A stretch of 64,000 nucleotides of DNA from Arthrobacter sp. UKPF54-2 (lineage in GTDB: Bacteria > Actinomycetota > Actinomycetes > Actinomycetales > Micrococcaceae): positions 1,488,001 through 1,552,000 of the forward strand of contig NZ_CP040174.1 in NCBI RefSeq assembly GCF_007858535.1. Reading direction: 5' to 3'. The notes beneath the pieces are model-generated. The model saw only the letters and a program-made list of their open reading frames with translations. It ran no database searches and was not told the DNA's origin. This document shows, piece after piece, positions 1 to 9,144 of this stretch; the first letter of the stretch is position 1; the number at the start of each line of letters is the position of its first letter. The position numbers and the translations under genes were made by a program.

Positions 1-16
1 AGCCGGGGGCCCACTC

Positions 17-913
17 CTACATCCGGGCGAGCCGGGCCCGGACGGCCATAAAAACGCCGTAGCAGATCAGCCCCGCGCCGACGGCGGCCAGCATGTACAT
101 ACCCAGCGGCTGGTCGCGTAAGGCCTTCAGCCCGCCGTCGAGGCCTGTCGATTCGTCCGGGTCCGCCTTCACCGTGGCTATGACGACCAGCAGGCCCGTC
201 AGCAGCAGCGCAACACCCTTGGCTGCGTAGCCCGCGATTCCGGTGACGGACACCGCGGTCCGGGCGTGCTCATTGGAGGGCATGCGCAGATACTTGATGA
301 ATGACTTCCTGAAGCCGCGGATGGCGTAGACCACCCCGGTCACGGCCACCGCGGCACCGATGACGATCAGCAAGAGGACGCCGCCCGGGGCCTGCATGAG
401 CTGCAGGGTGAGGTCGCTGGTGGAGCGCCGGTGGTCTGCATGGGCGCCGATAGCGACGGAAGCCAAGGTGAGCGCGAACCCGGTGTAGACGACTGCCTGG
501 AGGGCGGCCTTAGATTTGTTGGCGATCTTCTTCTTGGTCGGCAGGTGTGAGAAGTCGAAGATGGCATCACTGGTCTGCCAGATTGCCAGCGCGACGCAGG
601 CGGCGAAGGCGCTCCACAGCAGGATGGGGCCCGCCGGTTGGCCGGCCAGCTCCGAAACGGCACCGCTCACATCGGCCTGCCCCTGGCCGCCCATGGCGAG
701 CCTGATCGCGACCAGTCCGATCAGGAAGTGCAGGATTCCGGAGACGGCAAACCCGGCCCGTGCCGCGTATTCGAGCGGCTTCGAATTGGTGACCTCCTCG
801 GCGACTTCGGCGGCGTCCTGAAGTTCTTTTTTAATGGTCGGTCCCTTGCGTCCTTGAGCTATTCCGCTGCGGTGTTGCCGCCGCCAGCCATGTATATCCC
901 GTAATCGTGCCAC
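17..913 (-). CDS. DUF1206 membrane protein
   Basis: The protein has about 298 residues with roughly six hydrophobic segments arranged as three repeats of a two-helix unit, each opening with an aromatic-Ala-Arg/Lys-Gly turn (AARAGFAVSG, YTGFALTLAS, GYAAKGVALL). This is the layout of DUF1206 proteins, small actinobacterial membrane proteins with no assigned function. The start is uncertain. The only standard upstream start in frame is GTG at 913. A TATACA hexamer lies just downstream of it, so the real message may begin inside this ORF. An AAGGGA Shine-Dalgarno-like run stands six bases before an in-frame ATT near residue 27. The gene points the same way as trmB but is separated from it by 75 bases. 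No function is inferred. Confidence 0.75.
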   Translation of the reverse strand: MARLRDIHGWRRQHRSGIAQGRKGPTIKKELQDAAEVAEEVTNSKPLEYAARAGFAVSGILHFLIGLVAIRLAMGGQGQADVSGAVSELAGQPAGPILLWSAFAACVALAIWQTSDAIFDFSHLPTKKKIANKSKAALQAVVYTGFALTLASVAIGAHADHRRSTSDLTLQLMQAPGGVLLLIVIGAAVAVTGVVYAIRGFRKSFIKYLRMPSNEHARTAVSVTGIAGYAAKGVALLLTGLLVVIATVKADPDESTGLDGGLKALRDQPLGMYMLAAVGAGLICYGVFMAVRARLARM

Positions 914-988
914 GGGAATCGGCCGCGAGACAGCAGCTACGCGGCACCAATGGCGGACCCGGGCCTGCCGTCCCTGCGGCCGGCCGCG

Positions 989-1912
989 TCAGCGGCGGCG
1001 GTAGCAGAGATCGAAGATCAGCCGGCCGGCCTCGTGGGCCTTGTTTTCGAAGCTGGTCAGGATCCGGCCCTCGAACCTGGGCGCCCAGCCGCCGACGTCG
1101 TCGACCCCCTCGTTGGGGCCGGTGTGCTCGGTGCTGACCGGGGCGCGGCCTTCCTTGACCGGGGCGCCTCCCACGACTGACTCGACGCCGGACTCCCAGA
1201 CCTGCGTGAGCGGGCTGTCGTCGCCGCTGCGCTCGCCGTCGTGCAGGTTCTCGAAGTCGGCCGAGCCCGCCAGGACCTCACGGACATGCACGGCGTAGTT
1301 GGACCAGTCGGTCGCGATCCGCCAGATGCCGCCGGGTTTGAGCGCTCGGGCCGCGAGTTCCGCGAAGGCGGGCTGGATGAGGCGGCGCTTGTGGTGCCGG
1401 GACTTGTGCCACGGGTCAGGGAAGAAGACCCAGAGCTCGGTGACCGAACCCTCCGGGAGCATGCTGGCCAGCACCTCGGGGGCGTTGGCTTCCACCACCC
1501 GGACATTGGTCAGCCCGCGGCTGTTGATTTTGATGAGGGTGTTGGCCAGGCCCGGGGTGTAGACCTCCACGGCGAGGAAGTCCGTGTCCGGATTCTGCTC
1601 GGCCGCGTGGCACACGGCGTCGCCGAGACCCGAGCCGATCTCCACGATCAGCGGGGCCTTCCGGCCGAATTCGGCTTCAGCGTCGAAGACGTAGTCCGGA
1701 TGTACGGAAGTGTTGGCGACGTGCCGCGGCACTTCGACCGCCCACCGGTCCGAGTGCTCTTCCCACGCGGCCTGGCGCCGGCCCTGCAGGCGGGTTCCGC
1801 GGCGCACGAAACTGACCGGCCGGCCGCCGTAGGTGCCAAAGGAGGCTTGGCTGCCGGGCGTGACCGGGCGGGGATCCTGCGACGGCTGGGGGGATTCTGG
1901 AGACTCACTCAT
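989..1912 (-). CDS. trmB: tRNA (guanine-N7-)-methyltransferase TrmB
   Basis: This cytosolic SAM-dependent enzyme methylates N7 of G46 in the tRNA variable loop. The SAM-binding motif VEIGSGLGD is followed by the acidic LAVEVY strand. The family signature FFPDPWHKSRHHKRR and the late motif GGIWRIATDW are both present. The reading frame extends further upstream, but ATG at 1912 is chosen because TGGAGGTG lies directly before it and the residues upstream are low-complexity. An N-terminal extension of roughly 70 Arg/Ser/Pro-rich residues before the methyltransferase core is usual in actinobacterial TrmB. No operon partner is evident. The identification is secure. Confidence 0.95.
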   Translation of the reverse strand: MSESPESPQPSQDPRPVTPGSQASFGTYGGRPVSFVRRGTRLQGRRQAAWEEHSDRWAVEVPRHVANTSVHPDYVFDAEAEFGRKAPLIVEIGSGLGDAVCHAAEQNPDTDFLAVEVYTPGLANTLIKINSRGLTNVRVVEANAPEVLASMLPEGSVTELWVFFPDPWHKSRHHKRRLIQPAFAELAARALKPGGIWRIATDWSNYAVHVREVLAGSADFENLHDGERSGDDSPLTQVWESGVESVVGGAPVKEGRAPVSTEHTGPNEGVDDVGGWAPRFEGRILTSFENKAHEAGRLIFDLCYRRR

Positions 1913-2009
1913 CACCTCCAGAATAGTGGAGTTCCGGCGGCCGCTCCGGTTCCGGCCGGGCGGGCTGGCGCCAGCTTGCCCTGTCCGGGCCCCATAGCAG
2001 GCTGTCCGC

Positions 2010-2159
2010 ATGAATGGCGCGACACGCGAATACTGGGACAGCCAGGCAGCGGATCTTGACCGGGAAGCCGACCACGCCGCCGGAACTGACGGGGGACCAC
2101 CGCCGGTGCCGCTGTTGAAACGGCGGGCGGCACGGAGCCTGCCAGAATGGCGTACGTGA
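2010..2159 (+). pseudogene. possible remnant of a SAM-dependent methyltransferase
   Basis: A 49-codon ORF begins with TREYWDSQAADLDREADH. This resembles the N-terminal region of class I methyltransferases, where a Tyr-Trp-Asp segment and an Asp-His pair precede the SAM fold. After about 23 codons the resemblance ends, and the ORF runs into Arg-rich sequence overlapping the start of the next gene. No glycine-rich SAM motif is present. An internally deleted gene remnant is the best reading, but the stretch is short and the resemblance was judged by eye. It may also be a chance ORF. Confidence 0.25.
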
Positions 2160-3461
2160 CTGCATCAAAAAGCTCCCAGGGCTCCACCGCCCGCAGCGCA
2201 GCCGGCGGTCACCGGCACCAGCGGCTGGAACCCTTGGTGGACGCCGAGATCGACGACGTTCCCGCGGCAGAGCCGACCGTCGTCGGGGGCCGCCGCACGC
2301 TGGCCTATCTTGGCGTCTGCCTGGTGCTGATCGGACTGAACCTGCGCACTGTCTTCTCCAGTTTCGCCGCGGTCCTTCCGGAGGTGACGGCCGACGTCGG
2401 CCTGCCCGCCTGGGCCGTCGCCGCGCTGAACACGGCGCCGGTGACCCTGCTTGGTGTGTTCGCCCCGCTCGCGCCGCGGCTGGCCCGCCAGTTCGGGGCC
2501 GAACGGGTGCTGCTCGGAGCCACGGCCGTGCTGACCGCAGGCCTGCTGCTGCGCCCCGTGGACATGCCCGGCGTCGGCCACCTGCCCGCGCTCCTGGCCG
2601 GCACGGCGGCCTGCGGCGCCGCCATCGCGGTCTGCAACGTCCTGCTGCCAGGCCTCGTGAAGCGCGACTTCCCGCATCGACTCGGCCTGATGGGCGGGCT
2701 CTACACCACCGCGATGTGCGCTTCCGCGGCCCTCGGCGCCGGCTTCACCTACCCGCTGTTCAGCGCGAGCGGCCAGTGGACGGCGGCGCTGTGGTTCTGG
2801 GCGCTGCCCGCCGGCGTCGTGCTGCTGCTGTTCCTGCCCTTGGCGGCGGCCCAGCGCCAAGGACGGCACGGGACCGCGGCCAGCGGGATCAGCGTTTGGC
2901 GCTCGGCGGTGGCCTGGCAGGTGACTGGGTTCATGGTGTTCCAGGCGATGATGTCCTTCAGCGTCTTCGCCTGGCTGGCGCCGATCCTGCGCGAGCGGGG
3001 GGTGGACGGCGGCACAGCGGGCCTGATCGTGTCCGCCTCGATTGTGCTGCAGATGCTGGGGTCCTTGTTTGCCCCGGCGCTCGCGGCCCGGCTCCGGGAC
3101 CAGCGCCATCAACACGGTGGCGGCCCTGATGACCGGCGGCGGGTTCGCCTTAAGCATCTTCGGCCCGCTGGACCTGGTCTGGGTCTGGACCGGGCTGCTG
3201 GGCCTGGGCCAAGGCAGCCTGACGGCGGTGGCCCTCACCATGATCATGCTGCGCACCCGCGACGCCCACACCGCAGCCCACCTCTCCGGCATGATGCAGG
3301 GGGTGGGCTACGGCGTCGGGTCGGCCGGAACCCTGCTGGTGGGCCAGCTGCACCAGGCCACGGGATCCTTCGCCGCGGCAGGGGTCCTCTTCCTGGTGGT
3401 CGGCTCCCTGGCGGCCGTGTTCGGCTTCCGGGCGGGCAAGGACCGTTTCGTCGGCGGCTGA
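2147..3461 (+). pseudogene. MFS transporter (CynX/NimT type), frameshifted
   Basis: A 12-helix major facilitator of the cyanate/nitroimidazole-resistance type is split over two frames. The first frame (from ATG 2147) carries the N-terminal half, with LNLRTVFSSFAAVLPEV in helix 1, and extends to LFAPALAARLRDQ near 3103. The family-like sequence then resumes in another frame with AINTVAALMTGGGFALSI and runs to the stop at 3461 (AGKDRFVGG). Either a two-base loss in a GC dinucleotide run or a one-base gain at 3101-3108 would explain it. Both halves keep normal codon use and no residues appear to be missing, so the lesion is recent or a sequencing error. Substrate unknown. A GGAG lies nine bases before the start. 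Confidence 0.8.
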
Positions 3462-3494
3462 CCAGGTGGGAGCAACCGGCCCTGGCGCGCGAAC

Positions 3495-4784
3495 TCAGAG
3501 TGTGAGGTCCTTGCCCTTCGTCTCCGGGATGGTGAAGACGAAGACGGCGGAGACGGCCAGGAGCAGGACTGCGTACACATTGAACAGTTGCGGCAGCTGC
3601 AGGCTTGAGCCCAGCCACTGCTGGAGGTAGGGTGCGGTCCCGCCGAACAGAGCCACGCAGATGGAGTACGGCACTCCGACGCCCACGGTGCGGATGCTGG
3701 TCGGGAAGAGCTCGGCGTAGACGGCCGGAACGATCGCAGCGCTCGCGGCGATGAAGATCAGCATCACGGACATGCTCACGGCCAGCTGCCAGGCGGAGTC
3801 CTTGAGCAGGGCGGTCATCGGGAAGTGCATGATGCCGGCGCCGATGGCCCCGGACCACAGCACCTTCTTGCGGCCGATCCGGTCGGACAGCTTGCCCCAG
3901 AAGGGCAGTGCGGCTATGAAGACGATGTTGCCGACCACGCCCGCCCACAGGGCCTCGCCGCGGTCGATCTTCAGCGCGGTGGTGGCGTAGCTGGGGGCCA
4001 CAACACCCCAGATGTAGTAGATGACCGTGAGGCCGACCGTCAGGCCGATCACCTGCAGCGCCTGCTTGCGGTGCCGGACGATTTGCGGCCAGATCGGGGC
4101 GCGCTTTTCCTCCGCGGCTTCGCCAGCAAAGACGTCCGTTTCGTGCAGCCGGGACCGCATGATCAGGGCGTACAGACCCATCGCCGCGCCGACCAGGAAC
4201 GGGATGCGCCAGCCCCAGGCGTTCATCACTTCGGTGCTCAGGGCCATGTTCAGCACGGCGCCCAGCAGGGTTCCGAACAGGATTCCCACGGTTCCGGAGG
4301 TGTAGATCAGGGTGGCCCAGAAGCCCCGGTGTTCCCGCGGGGCCATCTCGGAGAGGTAGGTCTGCGACGACGGCAGCTCGCCGCCGTGCGCCAGGCCCTG
4401 GACCAGCCGTGCCACCAGCAGCATCAGTGAGGCCCAGGCGCCGACCGCCGCGAAGGTCGGCGCGATGCCGATCATCAGGCTGCCCACGGATGCCAGGCCC
4501 ACGGCCAGCGTCATGGACGCCTTGCGGCCGATCCGGTCACCGATCCAGCCGAACAGGAAGCCGCCGAAGGGACGAGCCACGAACCCGACGGCGAAGATCG
4601 CCAGGGTGGACAGCACCGCCGACGCCGGATCGGACTTGCTGAAAAGCTGGCTGGCGATGAACGGCGTAAACGTGGCGTAAATGGCCCAGTCGTACCATTC
4701 GACGGCGTTGCCGATGCCGGTGCCGATGATGGTCTTGCGGGTGGAGGTCCGGGTTGCCGTTGGCATGGACGCGGTTGCAGTCAT
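3495..4784 (-). CDS. MFS transporter, metabolite:H+ symporter family
   Basis: This 429-residue inner-membrane symporter has about 12 helices. The first helix region (GNAVEWYDWAIYATFTPFIA) and the loop 2-3 signature GWIGDRIGRK are typical of the metabolite:H+ symporter (ProP/ShiA-like) group, which takes up organic acids and zwitterions. A second copy of the loop motif (GKLSDRIGRKKVLW) begins the C-terminal half. The gene starts 24 bases after the M20 amidohydrolase gene on the same strand, so the two are probably one operon. The inferred job is import of the amidohydrolase substrate or of a related N-acyl amino acid or product. The exact substrate cannot be read from sequence. Confidence 0.88.
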   Translation of the reverse strand: MTATASMPTATRTSTRKTIIGTGIGNAVEWYDWAIYATFTPFIASQLFSKSDPASAVLSTLAIFAVGFVARPFGGFLFGWIGDRIGRKASMTLAVGLASVGSLMIGIAPTFAAVGAWASLMLLVARLVQGLAHGGELPSSQTYLSEMAPREHRGFWATLIYTSGTVGILFGTLLGAVLNMALSTEVMNAWGWRIPFLVGAAMGLYALIMRSRLHETDVFAGEAAEEKRAPIWPQIVRHRKQALQVIGLTVGLTVIYYIWGVVAPSYATTALKIDRGEALWAGVVGNIVFIAALPFWGKLSDRIGRKKVLWSGAIGAGIMHFPMTALLKDSAWQLAVSMSVMLIFIAASAAIVPAVYAELFPTSIRTVGVGVPYSICVALFGGTAPYLQQWLGSSLQLPQLFNVYAVLLLAVSAVFVFTIPETKGKDLTL

Positions 4785-4808
4785 GGGTCTTCTCCCTTGG
4801 GAATGGGG

Positions 4809-6059
4809 TTAGGAATGAGTGGGGGCGGCGGCGTGGGCCGGGGCGGAGGCGGCCGCAAGGGCTGCCAGCCGGGAGATGGCGAGTTCCGCGTAGAGCGCGG
4901 CGCCGTCGGCCAGCACGCCGTCGTCGAACGTGGCGTACGGGGAGTGGTTGAACGCGGTGGTGGTGTGGTCGGCGTCGCGGGGGACGGCGCTTAGGCCGAT
5001 GAAGGTGCCGGGGACCTCGGCGAGGACCCTCGAGAAGTCCTCGGAACCGCTCAGCGGGGTGGCCCAGCGCGCCAGCCGCGAATCGCCGAACATGCCCTCG
5101 ATGACGGTCTCCGCGGTGCGGGTCTCGTCCTCGTCGGTGATGGTGAGCGGGTACTCCTGCTGGTAGTCGACGTCGACGTCGAGCCCGTGCGCCGCCGCGA
5201 TGCCCTTCAGCAGCCGCGGCACGGCCTCCATCATCTTCTGCCGGGATTCCTCGGAGAAAGTCCGGATGGTGGCCTCGATGCGGGCGGTTTCCGGGATGAT
5301 GTTGCGCTTGGTGCCGGCCTGGAGGACGCCCACGGACAGGACCACGGGGTCGAACATGTTGAACTGGCGGGTGACCATGACCTGCAGGGCGGTGACCATT
5401 TCGGCGGCTGCGGTGACCGGGTCCTTGGCCGAGTGCGGGGCCGAGCCGTGGCCGCCGGCGCCGAGCACCGTCACCGTCAGGCCGTCGGAGGAGCTGAGCA
5501 TGACGCCGGGCTTGGTGCAGAACGTTCCGTGCGGCTCAAGGGCGGAGAAGACGTGCATGCCGTAGGCGGCGTCCACCCGCCGGCCGGGCGCGTCCAGCAC
5601 GCCTTCGCGGATCATGTGGCTGGCGCCGTCGAAGCCCTCCTCACCGGGCTGGAACATCAGGACGACGTCGCCGGAGAGCCGGTGCCGGCGTTCGGCCAGC
5701 AGGGTGGCGGCCCCGGTGAGCATGGCGGTGTGCAGGTCGTGGCCGCAGGCGTGCATGGCGCCGTCGATCCTGGAGGTGTAGTCCACGCCGGTCTTTTCCT
5801 GCACCGGCAGGCCGTCCATGTCCGCGCGCAGGAGCACGGCCGGGCGGATGCCGGCGCCGGGGGCCCCTCCGCGCAGGACCGCCGTGACCGACGTCGTGTC
5901 CTGGCCGAGTGTGATCTCGTAGCCGAGTCCGTCGAGGGCCTGGAGCACCTTCTCCTGGGTCCGGGGCAGCGTCAGCCCGATCTCCGGCTCCCGGTGCAGT
6001 TCATGGCGGAAGCGGGCAAGGTCCGCCTGCATTTCGCGGGCGTCTGCGGTGATCGGCAC
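4809..6059 (-). CDS. M20 family amidohydrolase (HipO/AbgB-like)
   Basis: This metal-dependent hydrolase of the M20 peptidase family has about 416 residues. Members of this branch remove acyl groups from N-acyl amino acids, as in hippurate hydrolase and indole-acetyl-amino acid hydrolase. The metal-site motifs HACGHDLHTAML and FQPGEEGFDGA are intact. A further catalytic glycine/histidine region (AGGHGSAPH) marks the dimerisation domain. The frame is open far upstream, but GTG at 6059 is chosen because AAAGGAGA lies five bases before it. It is the first gene of a probable two-gene operon with the MFS symporter and is divergent from the Lrp-type regulator, which likely controls both. Confidence 0.88.
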   Translation of the reverse strand: MPITADAREMQADLARFRHELHREPEIGLTLPRTQEKVLQALDGLGYEITLGQDTTSVTAVLRGGAPGAGIRPAVLLRADMDGLPVQEKTGVDYTSRIDGAMHACGHDLHTAMLTGAATLLAERRHRLSGDVVLMFQPGEEGFDGASHMIREGVLDAPGRRVDAAYGMHVFSALEPHGTFCTKPGVMLSSSDGLTVTVLGAGGHGSAPHSAKDPVTAAAEMVTALQVMVTRQFNMFDPVVLSVGVLQAGTKRNIIPETARIEATIRTFSEESRQKMMEAVPRLLKGIAAAHGLDVDVDYQQEYPLTITDEDETRTAETVIEGMFGDSRLARWATPLSGSEDFSRVLAEVPGTFIGLSAVPRDADHTTTAFNHSPYATFDDGVLADGAALYAELAISRLAALAAASAPAHAAAPTHS

Positions 6060-6222
6060 GTGGTCTCCTTTGTGGTGGGTGCTGTGGTGGGTGCGGCCGG
6101 GGTCGGCCTGGCGTGGACTTTCGTCTATTCTGGAGTGACCTGACTCACAGGCCTGGAAACGTCTGAAAATATGCAAAAAGTACGTCTCCCTGCAGGATTC
6201 GTGCACCGTTGAAGGGGAAACT

Positions 6223-7254
6223 ATGGAACTCAGTGAGGACGACCTTGCCCTGATCAATGTCCTGCAGATCGCCCCGCGCCTGAGCTGGGCGGACGCGGCG
6301 GAGGTGCTTGGCGTTCACGCCACCACCCTCGCCGCCCGCTGGGAACGGCTGCGGGCGGCCGGCGTCTCCTGGGTCACCGCGCACCTGATCGGCGACCCGC
6401 ATCAGATGTGCCTGGCGTTCGTGGCCGTGGACTGCGACATGAACCGGCGCGAGGAAGTAACAGCGGAACTCGCCGGGATGCCGGAAATCGTGACGGTGGA
6501 AGAGGCGGCCAGCAACCGGGACCTGATGCTGACCGTAATCACCCCTTCCCTGGACGACTTCAGCTCCAGGGTGGTGTCGCGGCTGAAGGAGATTGACGGA
6601 CTGCTCAAGTACCAGATCGCCCTGTGCACCCGGCTGCACTCAAGCGGCGGCTCCTGGCGGCTTAACGTGCTGAGCCGGGCCCAGCAGGCCACCGTGCGCG
6701 CCATGGCGGGCGCTGAGACCACGGGGGCCGTTCATTCCACCGCCCGGGACGAGCTTCCGGCCAGCCACCTGGCCCTGCTGCCCTTCCTGGCCAAGGACGG
6801 CCGGGCCACGGCGGCGGACATAGCCCGCGCGCTGGGCCGGCACCCCGCCACCGTCCAGCGGCAGCTCAACCGAGTGCTCGCCAGCGGGATCCTGTCCTTC
6901 CGCTGCGAGGTCGCCCAGAAGCTTTCCGCCTTCCCCGTGACCTGCCAATGGTTCGTGAACGTCCCGGCCGGCCGGCACGAGGCCGCGGCCGCCGAGCTGA
7001 AGACCATGCGTAACGTGCGGCTCAGCGCCTCCACCACGGGCCCCACCAACTTTGTGATCATCATGTGGTTGCAGTCCCTGGCGGACGTCATGAGCATCGA
7101 GCTGGTGCTGCAGCAAAAGGTGCCCGGCATCGTGCTCGTGGAAAGTGTCATCATGCTCAGCACCGTGAAGCGCGTGGGCTGGATGCTGAACCCGGACTCC
7201 CGGGCGAGCGGCGCCGTCGTGGTGCCGGCGCAGGGGCTCGACGCCGCCGGCTGA
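6223..7254 (+). CDS. double-domain Lrp/AsnC transcriptional regulator
   Basis: At 343 residues this is about twice the usual Lrp length. Two AsnC-type winged-helix units occur in tandem. The first begins at residue 5 (DLALINVLQIAPRLSWADAA). The second begins near 180 (LALLPFLAKDGRATAADIA, then GRHPATVQRQLNRVL). Each is followed by an alpha/beta ligand-binding-like region. The gene is divergent from the M20/MFS operon with 163 bases between the starts, so local control of that operon by an amino-acid-like ligand is likely. Tandem fused Lrp proteins are known in Actinobacteria. A purine-rich run before ATG 6223 supports the start. Confidence 0.85.
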   Translation: MELSEDDLALINVLQIAPRLSWADAAEVLGVHATTLAARWERLRAAGVSWVTAHLIGDPHQMCLAFVAVDCDMNRREEVTAELAGMPEIVTVEEAASNRDLMLTVITPSLDDFSSRVVSRLKEIDGLLKYQIALCTRLHSSGGSWRLNVLSRAQQATVRAMAGAETTGAVHSTARDELPASHLALLPFLAKDGRATAADIARALGRHPATVQRQLNRVLASGILSFRCEVAQKLSAFPVTCQWFVNVPAGRHEAAAAELKTMRNVRLSASTTGPTNFVIIMWLQSLADVMSIELVLQQKVPGIVLVESVIMLSTVKRVGWMLNPDSRASGAVVVPAQGLDAAG

Positions 7255-7344
7255 GTTCCGGGGTCCGCCCGGTCGGGGCCCAGCCGCTGCCCTGCCGCTG
7301 CACGCCGGGCGCCGGGGGAGCGGCGCTCTTGTAGGCTGTGGCAC

Positions 7345-8813
7345 GTGCCCCACACCGACCCGCCCGCACCCCGCGGCGCTGACGCCCCGGAAGCTGCCGG
7401 CATTTTCCACCGCCGCTACCTGCTGGTGACACTCGGCGCCCTGGCCCTTGTGTTCCTGGCGGCCTTCGAATCGTTGGCGGTGACCACCATCATGCCGCTG
7501 GTCAGCCGGGAACTCGACGGCGCCAGCCTCTACGCCCTGGCCTTCGCCGGACCGCTGGCCACGGGCGTGATCGGGATGGTGGCGGCCGGCAACTGGTCGG
7601 ACCGGCGCGGCCCGGTGGGTCCGCTCTGCGCGTCGGTGGCACTGTTCGTCCTGGGCCTGCTGATCGCCGGAACTGCGGGGACCATGCCGGCCCTCGTTGC
7701 CGGACGGCTCGTGCAGGGTCTGGGCGGCGGTGCAATGACGGTGGCGCTCTACGTTGTGCTCGCCCGCGTCTATCCGCCGGTCCTGCACCCGAAGATCTTC
7801 GCCGCTTTTTCCGCAGCCTGGGTGATCCCCTCCCTGGTGGGCCCGTTCGCCGCCGGGCTGGTGGCACAACTGCTCAGCTGGCACTGGGTGTTCCTCGGCG
7901 TCGTGGGGCTGGTGGTGCCGGCTCTGCTGATGATCGTCCCGGCCCTGCGCGGACTGCGCGGCGGTCCCGAAACCGAAGCGGAAACGGCGGCGCAATCTTT
8001 GCCCGGGAACGGGGGCCCCGCCGGTACCCCGCGGCCTCCTGGGCTTCGCCGCCTGGCGTGGGCCGCGCTCGCGGCGCTCGCCGTGCTCGGCCTGAATCTC
8101 TCCGACAGGCTTCCGACGGCGGGCGGCATTGGGCCGTCGCAGCCGTCGCAGCCGTCGCCGTCGCGCTGGTTGCGGTCCGTCCGCTCTTGCCCCGCGGAAC
8201 CCTGACCGCCCGACGCGGCCTGCCCAGCGTCATCCTGACCCGCGGGCTGGCTTCGGCGTCGTTCTTTGGTGCCGAGGTCTACCTGCCCTACCTTCTCGTG
8301 GAACGCTACGCATTCTCGTCCGCCTTTGCCGGAGTGACCCTCACCGGTGGCGCGGTCGCCTGGGCTGCCGGGTCCGCGGTGCAGGGCCGGCTCGGGGCGC
8401 GCCTGGATCACCGCCGCGCTGTTCGAACCGGCGCCGCCCTCGTGCTGGGCGCCATCGTCCTGGTGCTGGTCACCACAGTCCTTCAGTGGCCGGCCGCCGT
8501 CGTGATCACCGCGTGGGTGTTCGCCGGCGGCGGCATGGGCTTAATGTACGCGCGCCTGAGCGTCATGACCCTGGCCTTGTCCACCAAACGCAACGAGGGC
8601 TTCAATAGCTCGGCGATGTCCATCTCCGATTCTCTCGGAGGCGCCCTGGCCCTGGCCTCCACGGGGCTCGTCTTCGCGGCGTTCACGACGGCAGCAACGG
8701 GGACAGGCGGCGCCGGCGCCGCACCCTTCGCGGGCGTATTCGCTCTGACCGCCGCGATCGGCGTCGCAGTCGTGGCGGTCGCGCCCAGGGTGTCCGGCGC
8801 CAGCCCGGCATAG
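7345..8813 (+). pseudogene. MFS transporter (drug/H+ antiporter type), frameshifted
   Basis: Two adjacent frames together encode one MFS protein. The first, from GTG 7345, holds roughly the N-terminal six helices (FESLAVTTIMPLVSRELDG, NWSDRRGPVGP) and ends its family-like sequence at LGLNLSDRLPTAGG. The second resumes at HWAVAAVAAVAVALV and runs to the stop at 8813, with FFGAEVYLPYLLVERY. A single missing base near 8119-8128, in GGCGGGCGG, would restore one reading frame of about 490 codons. A TAGGCT hexamer seven bases before the GTG suggests a leaderless message. The drug-export subtype is inferred from the TTIMPLV helix 1 pattern; the substrate is unknown. Confidence 0.8.
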
Positions 8814-9144
8814 GCGCGTCCGGCCCCCCGAAAACGGGAGCGGGCGCGCAGATGCTAGACTGAAGGAACTTGATGTGCAGTGATGCCCACTCTGGATTCG
8901 GTTCGGCCAGCTTCGGCCCGGGGCGGATCCCCTGCAGGATTCCTCCGGAACCCGGCGCAGCGGTGGGCTTTATTCATGTGAGAGGCACATCCTGCGTCGA
9001 TGAACGCGTTCTATTTGGTCCCGGCCGCCGGCAAAATTGCTGGCAGCCCGGTTGATCACCTGACTTTTCTTCGGCGAACCCCTGGTCCAACCGGCGCCGG
9101 GGGCCGATATCCGTATGGATACCGCCTGAAAGACCTTGAAACTT
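8814..9144 (+). promoter_or_regulatory. long leader of the DEAD-box helicase gene
   Basis: This 331-base stretch has no convincing gene. A TAGACT hexamer near 8852-8862 could be the -10 box for the helicase. That would give a 5' untranslated leader of about 280 bases. Short open frames in the region lack coding character. Several GC-rich self-complementary segments are present, but I cannot resolve a defined structure by eye. Long leaders before DEAD-box helicase genes often carry cold-response or autoregulatory elements, which is family knowledge rather than something shown here. Confidence 0.35.
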
